Of a DNA stretch of 64,000 bases, positions 51,192 through 62,172 are shown one piece after another (positions within the stretch are counted from its first letter, which is position 1; every line of letters begins with the position of its first letter). Below the pieces are notes generated by a model, which saw nothing but the letters and a program-made list of their open reading frames with translations, ran no database searches and was not told the origin of the DNA. The stretch spans positions 248,001 through 312,000 of the forward strand of contig NZ_JAANYY010000004.1 in NCBI RefSeq assembly GCF_012274265.1. Direction: 5' to 3'. The DNA comes from Sphingopyxis microcysteis. Lineage in GTDB: Bacteria > Pseudomonadota > Alphaproteobacteria > Sphingomonadales > Sphingomonadaceae. Both the position numbers and the translations under genes were made by a program.

Positions 51192-51264
51192 CGCCCTCGA
51201 TCGCGGCGCGAAGACTGCCGCGATGACCCGGCCCGGCACCCCAGGGCACCGGACCGGAGATCAT

Positions 51265-51471
51265 TCAGGCCGACTGGAGGTTGACGGCCGAGGTCTTGCC
51301 GCGCTGGTCGGTTTCCAGTTCGTACGAAACGCGCTGGTCCTTGTTCAGCGTCGACATGCCGGCGCGTTCGACGGCGGTGATGTGGACGAAGCTGTCGCCC
51401 GAGCCGTCCTCATTGGCGATGAAGCCATAGCCTTTGTCGGTGTTGAAGAATTTTACGGTGCCGATGGGCAT
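51265..51471 (-). CDS. cold-shock domain protein (CspA family)
   Basis: A 68-aa single cold-shock domain, an RNA/ssDNA chaperone. RNP1-like KGYGFIANEDG and RNP2-like DSFVHITAV are both present. The usual length and the terminal QRVSYELETDQRGKTSAVNLQ leave no doubt. The long upstream region suggests the extended 5' leader usual for csp mRNAs. Confidence 0.95.
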   Translation of the reverse strand: MPIGTVKFFNTDKGYGFIANEDGSGDSFVHITAVERAGMSTLNKDQRVSYELETDQRGKTSAVNLQSA

Positions 51472-51625
51472 GGGTGTTTCCTTTCACGAAAACAGGGAAT
51501 CAACCGGCAAAAGCACCGGAGGAGCTGGTAGCGCGTGAAGGGAAGTATCAGCCTGAGGCATCAAATTTCCGTCGCAGGCGACGTTAGCTCGATTACATCA
51601 CCGGTATTTTGACGAAAAGTCAAGT
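51472..51625 (-). promoter_or_regulatory. cold-shock gene leader and promoter region
   Basis: Part of a 412-base gene-free stretch. It contains a tight hairpin CGTCGC-AG-GCGACG (51570-51583), an inverted repeat TTGAC-GAAAA-GTCAA (51609-51623), and AT-rich bases beyond. A structured 5' UTR of this kind is the known thermosensor of csp mRNAs. The transcription start cannot be set from sequence. I see nothing gene-like from 51626 to 51860. Confidence 0.45.
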
Positions 51626-51866
51626 TTTTACGCAAAACATGAGCTTTTTGGGGGCTGTCCATCGCGCAATATCAGCGAACAATTTTTTCATGGGATATGT
51701 ATTTCGGCAAGGGCGGGCTTCGCTGGTCGGCCCAAGGCGTGCACCTCCTTCCCGCCAGCCTGAAGTTGTACCGGTTGCTTCCAAAATCCTGCGCGCGCGT
51801 CATGAAGCGGTAGCGGGTCGCCGGATTTGGGCGCCGTAGCTCTGCGAATTTGTTCGGCATCAATGT

Positions 51867-51879
51867 GGGGGGGGGGGGG
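51867..51879 (+). repeat. 13-base G homopolymer before a start codon
   Basis: Thirteen consecutive G residues followed by CAGT and the ATG at 51884. An upstream ATG at 51863 is in frame only when the run has 13 (or 10, 16) residues. The run also occupies the ribosome-site position of the downstream ATG. Confidence 0.85.
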
Positions 51880-51883
51880 CAGT

Positions 51884-52414
51884 ATGAACGAGGAACGCAC
51901 GCTCGAGCGAAAATTCTGGCGTTTCTGGCTGGGCGGATTGCTCATCCTTGCCGCCATGGTCGTGATGAATAGCTGGTTCGTGAACGACGTGTCGCCGTGG
52001 GGAATCAGGGATCATCAGTCGGCCGGTAGCGCGGCGCGGGTCGATGCCATCCAGGCGGCATGGCAGGCGGCGGGGGTGATGGATCTCGCGCGGTGGGCGA
52101 TCGCGCTCGATCTTGTCTATATCGCGGTCTATTCGTTCGGCGCCTATTGCGGCGGACGAATGTTCCGGGCCGCGGGCGCGCCGGTGCTGCGGCGGCTGGG
52201 CTGGATGATCATGGCGGCGGCGATCGTCGTTTTCGTCGGCGACTATATCGAGACCATCTGCCAGTTCATCCAGGCGCTGCGCTTTGCCGGCGACGACCGG
52301 CTGGCAGAAATCGCCGCCGCAGCGCAGCCGATCAAGTCGACGGCGTTCCTGATCAGCCTGCTGGGCATATCGGTCGCGCTGTTCATCCGGCGGCGGGCGC
52401 AGCGTTCGGCATAG
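51884..52414 (+). CDS. four-TM membrane protein, unknown
   Basis: 176 aa. TM helices: FWLGGLLILAAMVVMNSWFV, LARWAIALDLVYIAVYSFGAYCGG, VLRRLGWMIMAAAIVVFVGDYIETI and IKSTAFLISLLGISVALFIRR. A short periplasmic loop has no cysteines. The family is not recognised. The start is ATG 51884; an ATG at 51863 would translate through the G13 tract (MWGGGGS before MNEERT). The G tract makes expression a candidate for slippage. Confidence 0.7.
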   Translation: MNEERTLERKFWRFWLGGLLILAAMVVMNSWFVNDVSPWGIRDHQSAGSAARVDAIQAAWQAAGVMDLARWAIALDLVYIAVYSFGAYCGGRMFRAAGAPVLRRLGWMIMAAAIVVFVGDYIETICQFIQALRFAGDDRLAEIAAAAQPIKSTAFLISLLGISVALFIRRRAQRSA

Positions 52415-52588
52415 GCTGGATTCGCGACACGCCTGTTTCCGCTTCTGTCATTCCCCCTTGCCGACTCACGCTGCCAAGCCTATATGCAGCGCACTTCTTG
52501 ACATGGTTAGCCAGTTGGGACGTCGGGGCCGCGGGCCGCGGCGGCTGTACCCACATGCTTTCCGGTCATCCGAAACGGAAAGACAGAC

Positions 52589-53134
52589 TTGGCCGACCTC
52601 GACGTCCTGAATGCGATCATTGCCCCCGAAGCCGAAGCGATGGGCCTCGCGCTCGTGCGCGTTGCCTTTTTCGGGGGTGAAAGCGATCCGACGTTGCAGG
52701 TGATGGCCGAACGCCCCGAGACGCGCCAGCTGACGATCGACGATTGCGCCGACCTGTCGCGCCGCATCTCGGACCGGCTCGACGCGCTGGAGGAAGCGGG
52801 CAAGGACCCGATCGAGCAGGCGTATCGGCTGGAAGTGTCGTCGCCGGGCATCGACCGGCCGCTGACCCGCCGCGCCGACTTCGCCGACTGGGCGGGGCAT
52901 GAGGCGAAGGTGTCGCTGAAGGAAAAGCGCGACGGGCGCCAGCGCTTCAACGGCGAGCTGGTCGGCATCGACGGCGATACCGTCACGATTTTGGATAAAG
53001 AGGGTGTGGAGCACAAGCTGCCGTTCGATGCGATCGACACGGCGAAGCTGGTGCTGACCGACAAATTGATTGCCGCAACCGTCCCGCTTTCAGCCGAAGG
53101 CGCCGACGAACTGGAAGAAGAAGGACAGGACTGA
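52589..53134 (+). CDS. rimP: ribosome maturation factor RimP
   Basis: 181 aa, needed for 30S subunit maturation. TTG 52589 (GGAAAG just upstream) starts MADLDVLNAIIAPEAEAMGLALVRVAFFGGESDPTLQVMAERPE. YRLEVSSPGIDRPLTRRADFADWAGHEAKVSLKE is the hallmark. The C-terminal SH3-like domain ends in an acidic tail. It is first in the rimP-nusA-infB operon; its stop overlaps the nusA start by one base (TGATGG). Confidence 0.94.
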   Translation: MADLDVLNAIIAPEAEAMGLALVRVAFFGGESDPTLQVMAERPETRQLTIDDCADLSRRISDRLDALEEAGKDPIEQAYRLEVSSPGIDRPLTRRADFADWAGHEAKVSLKEKRDGRQRFNGELVGIDGDTVTILDKEGVEHKLPFDAIDTAKLVLTDKLIAATVPLSAEGADELEEEGQD

Positions 53135-54759
53135 TGGCCACTGCCATTTCCGCCAACAAGGCCGAGCTGCTCGCGATTGCCAACAGCGTCGCCAGCGAGA
53201 AGATGATCGACAAGGGCATCGTCATCGAGGCGATCGAGGAAGCGATCCAGCGCGCCGCGCGTGCGCGCTACGGTGCCGAGAACGACATTCGTGCGAAACT
53301 CGATGCGCAGACCGGCGACCTGCGCCTGTGGCGCGTCGTCGAGGTCGTCGAGGCGGTCGAAGATTATTTCAAGCAGGTCGATCTGGCCGCGGCGCAGAAA
53401 TTGCAGAAGGACGCCAAGATCGGCGACTTCATCGTCGACCCGCTGCCCGCGGTCGACCTCGGCCGTATCGACGCGCAGTCGGCGAAGCAGGTGATTTTCC
53501 AGAAGGTCCGCGAAGCCGACCGGGCGCGCCAGTATGAAGAATTCAAGGATCGCGCCGGCGAGCTGATCACCGGGGTCGTGAAGTCGGTCGAATTCGGCCA
53601 CATCGTCGTCAACCTCGGCCGCGCCGAAGGCGTGATCCGCCGCGACCAGCAGATCCCGCGCGAATTGATGCGCGTCGGCGACCGCGTCCGCGCGCTGATC
53701 CTGTCGGTGCGCAGCGAAATGCGCGGGCCGCAGATTTTCCTGTCGCGCGCGCACCCCGATTTCATGAAGAAGCTGTTCGCGCAGGAAGTTCCCGAAATTT
53801 ACGACGGGATCATCGAGATCAAGGCCGCTGCCCGCGACCCGGGTTCGCGCGCGAAGATCGGCGTCATCAGCTATGACGGTTCGATCGACCCCGTCGGCGC
53901 CTGCGTCGGCATGAAGGGCAGCCGCGTTCAGGCGGTCGTGCAGGAAATGCAGGGCGAAAAGATCGACATCATCCCCTGGTCGGAAGACACCGCGACCTTC
54001 GTCGTCAACGCGCTCCAGCCCGCAACGGTCCAGCGCGTCGTCATCGACGAAGATGACAGCCGTATCGAAGTCGTCGTTCCCGACGACCAGCTGAGCCTGG
54101 CGATCGGTCGCCGCGGCCAGAATGTCCGTCTGGCCAGCCAGCTGACCGGCAGCCAGATCGACATCATGACCGAAGCCGACGCGAGCGAGAAGCGCCAGCG
54201 CGAATTCGTCGAGCGTTCGACGATGTTCCAGGAAGAGCTGGACGTCGACGAAACGCTGGCGCAGCTGCTGGTCGCCGAAGGGTTCAGCGAGCTGGAAGAA
54301 GTCGCGTACGTGGGCATCGACGAGCTGGCGAGCATCGAAGGGTTCGACGACGAACTGGCGCAGGAACTGCAGAGCCGTGCGCTCGAAGGGCTGGAACGCC
54401 GTGAGGAAGCATCGCGCGCCGAACGCCGCGCGCTGGGCGTCGAGGACGATCTGGCCGAGATACCGCACCTGACCGAAGCGATGCTGGTCGTGCTGGGCAA
54501 GGCGGGGATCAAGACGCTCGACGATCTGGCCGACCTCGCCACCGACGAGCTGATCGCCAAGAAGCGCACCGACAACCGCCGCGGCCCGCCGCGCAGCGAG
54601 CGCGCCGAGGACAAGGGCGGCGTGCTGGGCGAATATGGCCTGTCGGAAGAGCAGGGCAACGAGATCATCATGGCGGCGCGTGCGCACTGGTTCGACGACG
54701 AACCGGCTGCGGAAGCGCCGCAAGCCGGGGAGGCCGCCGATGCGGACCCCGCGCAATGA
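53134..54759 (+). CDS. nusA: transcription termination/antitermination factor NusA
   Basis: 541 aa. The N-terminal RNAP-binding domain (SEKMIDKGIVIEAIEEAIQRAARARYG) is followed by S1 (ELITGVVKSVEFGHIVVNLGRAEGVIRRDQQIPRE), two KH domains (IGVISYDGSIDPVGACVGMKGSRVQAVVQEMQGEKIDIIPW, LSLAIGRRGQNVRLASQLTG) and C-terminal helix-hairpin-helix acidic repeats (residues about 360-500). It also acts in ribosome assembly, in line with the operon. Length is normal for alphaproteobacteria. Confidence 0.96.
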   Translation: MATAISANKAELLAIANSVASEKMIDKGIVIEAIEEAIQRAARARYGAENDIRAKLDAQTGDLRLWRVVEVVEAVEDYFKQVDLAAAQKLQKDAKIGDFIVDPLPAVDLGRIDAQSAKQVIFQKVREADRARQYEEFKDRAGELITGVVKSVEFGHIVVNLGRAEGVIRRDQQIPRELMRVGDRVRALILSVRSEMRGPQIFLSRAHPDFMKKLFAQEVPEIYDGIIEIKAAARDPGSRAKIGVISYDGSIDPVGACVGMKGSRVQAVVQEMQGEKIDIIPWSEDTATFVVNALQPATVQRVVIDEDDSRIEVVVPDDQLSLAIGRRGQNVRLASQLTGSQIDIMTEADASEKRQREFVERSTMFQEELDVDETLAQLLVAEGFSELEEVAYVGIDELASIEGFDDELAQELQSRALEGLERREEASRAERRALGVEDDLAEIPHLTEAMLVVLGKAGIKTLDDLADLATDELIAKKRTDNRRGPPRSERAEDKGGVLGEYGLSEEQGNEIIMAARAHWFDDEPAAEAPQAGEAADADPAQ

Positions 54760-55510
54760 TCAGCTGACCGAAACCGACCGCGCAAAGGGGCGCGGTAGCC
54801 ATGTGCCCGAGCGGCGCTGCGTCGTAACCGGCGAGGTTTCGTCGGCGGAGCAGCTCGTGCGCCTGGCGCTTGGCCCCGACGGCAGCATCGCGCCCGATGT
54901 CCATGGCAAGGCGCCGGGGCGCGGCGCGTGGATCGGCGTCGACCGGGCGACGCTGGAGGCCGCACAGGCGAAGGGCAAGCTGAAAGGCGGGCTGGCGCGC
55001 GCGCTGCACGACGGCAATTTCACCATCCCCGACGACCTGGGGGAGCGGATCGAGGCGCAGCTTCAGCGCGCGACGCTCGACCGGCTGGGGCTGGAATCGC
55101 GCGCGGGTACGCTGCTCAGCGGCAATGAAAAGATCGAGACCGCGGCGCGCAAGGGGCAGGTACGCCTGCTGCTTCACGCCAGCGACGCGGGCGAGGATGG
55201 GCGCAAGAAACTGGCGCAGGCGTGGCGCGTCGGCGAGGATGCCGAAGGGTCGGGGCGCGAAGGCCTTGTCTTGCCGGTGGACCGCGGCACCCTATCTATG
55301 GCATTGGGGCGCGAGAATGCGGTGCATCTGGCGCTAACCGATGCCCGCGCCGCGGACCGGGTGCTGGCGCATTTGAGCCGCTGGCAGTTTTTCACCGGAT
55401 GGAGTAGGGACGCGGCCAACCGCGATTCCGACCCGCATGTCGCGCCAGTTTCTGGCGAGCAAAAAATCGGGACGGCGCCGACAGGCTCCGCCGCTTCGGA
55501 CGCGTTTTGA
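54740..55510 (+). CDS. YlxR (DUF448) domain protein with L7Ae-like C-domain
   Basis: 256 aa from ATG 54740, overlapping nusA by 20 bases. The N-terminal YlxR/DUF448 domain (RGSHVPERRCVVTGEVSSAEQLVRLALGPDGSIAPDVHGKAPGRGAWIGVDRATLEAA) is an RNA-binding fold. The C-terminal half (ARKGQVRLLLHASDAGEDGRKKLAQAWRV...MALGRENAVHLALTDARAADRVL) looks like an L7Ae/L30e-type RNA-binding domain. This fused form is typical of alphaproteobacteria. It sits between nusA and infB, as ylxR does in most bacteria. Confidence 0.9.
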   Translation: MRTPRNDQLTETDRAKGRGSHVPERRCVVTGEVSSAEQLVRLALGPDGSIAPDVHGKAPGRGAWIGVDRATLEAAQAKGKLKGGLARALHDGNFTIPDDLGERIEAQLQRATLDRLGLESRAGTLLSGNEKIETAARKGQVRLLLHASDAGEDGRKKLAQAWRVGEDAEGSGREGLVLPVDRGTLSMALGRENAVHLALTDARAADRVLAHLSRWQFFTGWSRDAANRDSDPHVAPVSGEQKIGTAPTGSAASDAF

Positions 55511-55527
55511 AGGAATGATGAGTTTCG

Positions 55528-58050
<2,523 letters not shown>

Positions 58051-58086
58051 CGGGCGTCCGCCGCGCGCGGATCAGGAGGCGCAGCT

Positions 58087-58644
58087 ATGCCGCGTTACGT
58101 CGCCCTGTTCGGCAGCATCAATGTCGGGGGCAACCGGTTGACGATGGCCGACCTGCGTTCGGCGTTCGAGGCCGAGGGCTTTTCGGACGTCGAAACGGTG
58201 GTGGCGAGCGGCAATGTCATCTTTTCCTATCCCGCGCGGCCGACGCGCGGGCTGGAGGAGAAGCTGACGTTGATGGTTGCCGACCGGTTCGACATGCGTT
58301 GTGCGGCGCTGGTGCGCAGCCGCGACGAGCTGGCCGCGGCGATCACCGACAATCCGTTCGCGGGAACCAATGAGGACAAATTCGTCCACACGATGTTCCT
58401 CGGTGGTCAGCCGACACCGGCGCAATTCGCCGCGCTGGCCGCGGACAAGTGGATCCGCCCGAACGAACGGATCGCGCCGGGCGACCGGGCGCTGTATATC
58501 GATTATGGCGATGGTGCCGGCGACAGCAAATTGACCGCGCGGATGATCGAACGGCGACTTGAGCATAAGGGCACCGCGCGCAACATGCGGTCGATCGCGC
58601 GGATCGTCGCGAAACTGGACGAACTGGAGAAGGGTGCGGCATGA
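58087..58644 (+). CDS. DUF1697 family protein
   Basis: A 185-aa compact alpha/beta protein of unknown function: [46 protein letters not shown] is the family start, followed by [18 protein letters not shown], then a terminal [28 protein letters not shown]. It is inserted between infB and rbfA and overlaps rbfA by four bases, so it is co-translated with translation factors. Whether that reflects function is unknown. Confidence 0.9.
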   Translation: MPRYVALFGSINVGGNRLTMADLRSAFEAEGFSDVETVVASGNVIFSYPARPTRGLEEKLTLMVADRFDMRCAALVRSRDELAAAITDNPFAGTNEDKFVHTMFLGGQPTPAQFAALAADKWIRPNERIAPGDRALYIDYGDGAGDSKLTARMIERRLEHKGTARNMRSIARIVAKLDELEKGAA

Positions 58645-59051
58645 AGGCGGCAGAAACCAAGGGGCCATCGGTTCGCGTGCTGCGCGTCGGCGAACAGGTG
58701 CGCCACATCCTGTCGGAGATTATCGCGCGCGGCGATGTCCATGACGATGTGCTGGCGCGCCAGCCGGTGAGCATCACCGAAGTGCGCATGTCGCCCGACC
58801 TGCGCCACGCGACGGTGTTCGTCAAATCCTTGCTGGGGAAGGACGAGGAGGCGGTGCTGAAAGCGCTGCGCACCAACACCGCCTGGCTGCAAAAGAGCGT
58901 CGCCGAACGGATGGCGATGAAATATGCCGCAAAGCTGAAATTTTTGGCCGACGAAAGTTTCGACGAGGCGAGTCACATCGAAAAATTGCTGCGCGATCCG
59001 AAGGTTGCGCGCGACCTGGGGAGCGATCGGGCGGGCGACGAGGGCGAATAG
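58641..59051 (+). CDS. rbfA: 30S ribosome-binding factor RbfA
   Basis: A 136-aa KH-type 30S maturation and cold-adaptation factor. [108 protein letters not shown] matches throughout. It is the last gene of the operon; no clear terminator follows. Confidence 0.95.
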   Translation: MKAAETKGPSVRVLRVGEQVRHILSEIIARGDVHDDVLARQPVSITEVRMSPDLRHATVFVKSLLGKDEEAVLKALRTNTAWLQKSVAERMAMKYAAKLKFLADESFDEASHIEKLLRDPKVARDLGSDRAGDEGE

Positions 59052-59074
59052 CGCCGCGCATATCGCGTGATGAG

Positions 59075-59091
59075 ATAACCATATAGGTTAT
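59075..59091. promoter_or_regulatory. operator-like palindrome upstream of phage/GTA cluster
   Basis: ATAACC-ATATA-GGTTAT is a perfect palindrome. With one mismatch, the arms extend to nine bases (59072-59094). It lies just before TTGACA (59097-59102), between rbfA and the first packaging gene, a natural position for a regulator of the cluster. Confidence 0.5.
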
Positions 59092-59147
59092 TTCACTTGA
59101 CATCGTCACGCTGATATGGCACAAGTGTCACATCATGAAGAATTGCG

Positions 59148-59196
59148 AGTCGGGCCGGTGGCCTTCCGTTTGGCGGGAGGCTGTTCCGGCCCGACT
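59148..59196 (+). other. long hairpin in leader of phage/GTA cluster
   Basis: AGTCGGGCCGG (59148-59158) pairs with CCGGCCCGACT (59186-59196), and GCCTTCC with GGGAGGC inside. It ends 22 bases before the first start codon, ahead of the AAAGGA-like ribosome site. It could be a terminator, an attenuator or an RNA switch. Confidence 0.6.
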
Positions 59197-59218
59197 GGCG
59201 TTTGGGAAAGGATGATCG

Positions 59219-59695
59219 ATGGCGCAGATCGGCAAGGCGGCGACCCGCGCAGCGCGCAGCGCGCGGCCGGGGGCGGCGCAGATGACGCAGTTTCTGGAAG
59301 CGCTGGCGGAGTCGTCGAATGTTGCGGCGTCGGCGCGCGCCGCGGGGGTAACGAGCAACGCAATGTACCGCGAGCGGCGACGCAATGAAGGGTTTGCGGC
59401 GCGCTGGCACGAGGCGCTGTGCGAAGGCTTTGCGCGGCTGGAGGCCGAATTGCTGTCGGAGGCGCTGGTCGCCCCGAGCGGCAATGTGAAGGAGGCGACG
59501 CTGAAATCGCGGGCGCAGAAATATCGGCTGGGGCTGGCCTTGCTGGCGGCGCACCGGGCGGCGGTACGCGGAGCGAAGCTGCCGGGCGGTGGCGCACCGA
59601 TGCGCGGGAGCGCGAAGGACCGGCTGCGCGCCAAGCTGGATGACATCCGCGCCAACGCCGCCGCCGAGTGCGGCGAACCGGGCGACGGTTTTTGA
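59219..59695 (+). CDS. small terminase-like protein (GTA gp1 position)
   Basis: 158 aa. The HTH-like segment LAESSNVAASARAAGVTSNAMYRERRRNEGFAARWHEAL is like small terminase subunits that bind DNA for packaging. The rest is helical and Arg/Ala-rich. It directly precedes the large terminase, and the two overlap by TTGA. In Rhodobacter GTA the gene in this place (g1) is the small terminase. Membership is inferred from fold pattern and order. Confidence 0.75.
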   Translation: MAQIGKAATRAARSARPGAAQMTQFLEALAESSNVAASARAAGVTSNAMYRERRRNEGFAARWHEALCEGFARLEAELLSEALVAPSGNVKEATLKSRAQKYRLGLALLAAHRAAVRGAKLPGGGAPMRGSAKDRLRAKLDDIRANAAAECGEPGDGF

Positions 59696-61011
59696 AGCGC
59701 CTGACCGACGTTCGCGACCTGCCGGACAAGGACTATGACGCCTGGTTCAAGCGGCTTCGCGATGACCGATATGAAAAGCTGCTGACCGACTGGTCGTGGT
59801 GGCGGCGCGACGACCAGCAACCTCCCGCGGGTGACTGGCATGTGTGGATGCTGCTGGCGGGACGCGGGTTCGGCAAGACGCGGACCGGCGCCGAATGGGT
59901 GCGCGCCTTTGCCGAAGCGACGCCGGGGGCGCGGATCGCGCTGGTCGCGGCATCGCTGCACGAGGCGCGGCAGGTGATGGTCGAGGGCGAGAGCGGCTTG
60001 CTGGCGATCGCGCCCGATGCGCGGCGGCCCGATTATGAAAGCAGCCTGCGGCGGCTGACCTGGCCCAATGGCGCGGTCGCGACGCTCTATTCGGCGGCCG
60101 AGCCCGACAGTTTGCGCGGGCCGGAACATGAAGCGGCGTGGTGCGACGAAATCGCCAAATGGCCGCAGGGCGAGGCGGCGTGGGACAATCTGATGCTGAC
60201 GATGCGGATCGGCGCGCGGCCGCGGGTGGTCGCGACGACGACCCCGCGCGGGGTGCCGCTGGTGCGGCGGCTGATCAAGGAAAAGGGCGTCGCGGTGACG
60301 CGCGGGACGACGGCGAGCAACCGGCTGAACCTGTCGCCGCGCTGGATCGCGACGATGGGGGCGATTTACGGCGGGACGCGGTTGGGGCGACAGGAACTGG
60401 ACGGCGAATTGCTGGAGGATGTGGAGGGGGCGCTGTGGACGCGGGAATTGATCGAGCGGTGCCGGGTCGATGCGGACAGCATCGGTAAACCGGTGCGGGT
60501 GGTGATCGGGGTCGATCCGCCGGCGAGTGCGCAGGGCGATGCGTGCGGGATCGTGGTCGCAGCGCTGCTGCGCGATGGCCGGGTCGCGGTGGTTGAGGAT
60601 GCCAGCGTCGAGAAACCGCCACCGCATGTATGGGCGCAGGCGGTCGCGGCGGCTACGGCGCGCTGGGGCGCCGACCGCGTGGTCGCCGAAAGTAACAACG
60701 GGGGCGAAATGGTCATGAACACGCTGCGGCAGGCCGACCTGACGCTGCCGGTGGCGCCGGTGCACGCGCGCGCAGGGAAGGTACGCCGCGCCGAGCCTGT
60801 GGCGATGGCCTATGAGTGCGGCAAGGTGGTTCACGCGGGAGTGTTCAGCGGCCTCGAGGACCAGCTTTGCGGGTTGCAGATCGGCGGTACTTATGTGGGA
60901 CCGGGACGCTCGCCCGATCGCGCCGATGCCTGCGTTTGGGCCGTGACGGAGGTATTGAAGCTATCCAATCAAGGAACAATTCCGCGCGTAAGGAGGTTTA
61001 CCAAACTGTAA
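59692..61011 (+). CDS. phage/GTA terminase large subunit
   Basis: About 439 aa from TTG 59692 (a GTG at 59668 is possible). The packaging ATPase Walker A is GRGFGKTRTGAEW near residue 57. Motifs ALVAASLHEARQVMVEGESG and DEIAKW (Walker B, WCDEIAKWP) follow, then an RNase H-like nuclease domain with VIGVDPPASAQGDACGIVV and the late Asp in SPDRADACVWAVTEVL. It fits the GTA/HK97 Terminase_6 type (GTA gp2). The C terminus PRVRRF is normal, so the low-GC DNA after it did not truncate the gene. Confidence 0.92.
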   Translation: MKRLTDVRDLPDKDYDAWFKRLRDDRYEKLLTDWSWWRRDDQQPPAGDWHVWMLLAGRGFGKTRTGAEWVRAFAEATPGARIALVAASLHEARQVMVEGESGLLAIAPDARRPDYESSLRRLTWPNGAVATLYSAAEPDSLRGPEHEAAWCDEIAKWPQGEAAWDNLMLTMRIGARPRVVATTTPRGVPLVRRLIKEKGVAVTRGTTASNRLNLSPRWIATMGAIYGGTRLGRQELDGELLEDVEGALWTRELIERCRVDADSIGKPVRVVIGVDPPASAQGDACGIVVAALLRDGRVAVVEDASVEKPPPHVWAQAVAAATARWGADRVVAESNNGGEMVMNTLRQADLTLPVAPVHARAGKVRRAEPVAMAYECGKVVHAGVFSGLEDQLCGLQIGGTYVGPGRSPDRADACVWAVTEVLKLSNQGTIPRVRRFTKL

Positions 61012-61070
61012 GAAGAATATTGCATTCCGGTGCGAGATTCGTAGATACAGCCTTTCGAGAGGGATGGGCC

Positions 61071-61262
61071 ATGCTTTCGCCAGAAATGAACGAGCGAGTG
61101 AACGCGCTTCGCCACCTGATGTCGGATGACAGCGGAAAGGGTGACTTCGTTTTTCCGACCTTGCTCAAAGAAGTACCGTCTATTACTTCTCCCAATACGG
61201 TTTATCGGGGGGTAGACAGCGAGTATGGCGAACTGGGAAGACGTCCTAAACGAGATCGCTGA
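61071..61262 (+). CDS. 63-aa protein upstream of serine protease
   Basis: ATG 61071 behind GAGAGGGATGG. The product (MLSPEMNERVNALRHLMSDD then SGKGDFVFPT...GRRPKRDR) has no TM segment. It begins helical and acidic and ends basic. It overlaps the protease start by 38 bases in another frame. Composition is AT-richer than the phage genes on either side. I do not recognise it; it could be an inhibitor, adaptor or substrate of the protease. Confidence 0.6.
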   Translation: MLSPEMNERVNALRHLMSDDSGKGDFVFPTLLKEVPSITSPNTVYRGVDSEYGELGRRPKRDR

Positions 61263-62124
61263 AGAGCAACGGCGTGCCCAACGATCATTCGATACGGTTC
61301 GAAGAAAATACCTAAAGCAGCTGTCTGACCACACTGGTCGCAACGCCATAGCCTATTATTCAGGGTGGCAATCCAATCCAAATGTCAGCGGCACGGAAAT
61401 TCGCGACGAAGATCGCGATGGTTTTATGCGCGCCCTCCATGGACTTGATACGTCCAAAGGGCTTGATCTCATACTTCATACTCCCGGCGGGAGTATTGCT
61501 GCCACGCAAGCTATAATTACGTATCTTAGGGAAAAGTTTGGCCGGAATATTCGAGCAATTGTTCCTCATACAGCGATGTCTGGAGGGACCATCATGGCAT
61601 GCGCGTGCAAAGAAATAATCATGGCGCGGCATTCCAGCATCGGTCCGATTGATCCACAGATACGGGGAATACCTGCGCAGGGAGTGCTCAAGGAGTTTGA
61701 GAGAGCATTCAAAGAAATTTCAGAAGATCCGAACAAGCAGGTGGTTTGGCATCCCATCCTGGCGCAGTATTCTCCTACCTTCCTTGGAACGTGCGAGAAT
61801 GCCGTCAATTGGTCGGAAGCGTTTGCTCGGCAGCAGCTGGCAGATAACATGTTCTATCGTCAGAAGAACTCGCAAAAGAAGATAGACCAAGTCATTAGTG
61901 CTTTGACCGCATTTGATGAGGTCAAACTTCATGAACGGCAAATCGGGTACCAAGAAGCTCGAAAAATCGGCTTGAAAATCAAACTATTGGAAAACCATCA
62001 AGGGCTTCAGGATGTCGTCTTGCCGCTTCATCATTGCTACGTGCACACTCTTTCTAACACGGGCGCTTTCAAGCTCATCGAGAACCATGATGGAGCGAGC
62101 TTCATCAAGATGATGCGTGAATGA
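61225..62124 (+). CDS. Clp-fold serine protease, SDH_sah family
   Basis: 299 aa, Clp/crotonase-fold serine proteinase of the SDH_sah (serine dehydrogenase proteinase) type. The oxyanion motif LILHTPGGSIAATQAII is at about residues 82-97. The putative nucleophile Ser119 is in VPHTAMSGGTIMACACKEIIMARHSSIGPIDPQI, with D143 a possible triad member. A coiled N terminus (WEDVLNEIAEEQRRAQRSFDTVRRKYLKQL) and a helical C terminus (FDEVKLHERQIGYQEARKIGLKIKLLE) are present. No signal peptide is seen. It is not the usual capsid protease, which is encoded further on. The low-GC composition marks it as transferred cargo in the packaging cluster. Confidence 0.85.
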   Translation: MANWEDVLNEIAEEQRRAQRSFDTVRRKYLKQLSDHTGRNAIAYYSGWQSNPNVSGTEIRDEDRDGFMRALHGLDTSKGLDLILHTPGGSIAATQAIITYLREKFGRNIRAIVPHTAMSGGTIMACACKEIIMARHSSIGPIDPQIRGIPAQGVLKEFERAFKEISEDPNKQVVWHPILAQYSPTFLGTCENAVNWSEAFARQQLADNMFYRQKNSQKKIDQVISALTAFDEVKLHERQIGYQEARKIGLKIKLLENHQGLQDVVLPLHHCYVHTLSNTGAFKLIENHDGASFIKMMRE

Positions 62125-62172
62125 GCGATGGCTAAGACGTAGGTCTCAGCCTCACTAAATCGGAGGATTCTC

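Noticed and set aside
51672-51863. 63-codon minus-strand frame in the gap after the cold-shock gene
   Set aside because: No ribosome site, no family, and host codon bias is absent.
52507-54756. Minus-strand open frame of about 749 codons opposite rimP and nusA
   Set aside because: Shadow of certain genes; no domain pattern.
60816-61070. Upstream in-frame extension of the 63-aa gene
   Set aside because: It is out-of-frame reading of the terminase end; ATG 61071 has a good ribosome site.
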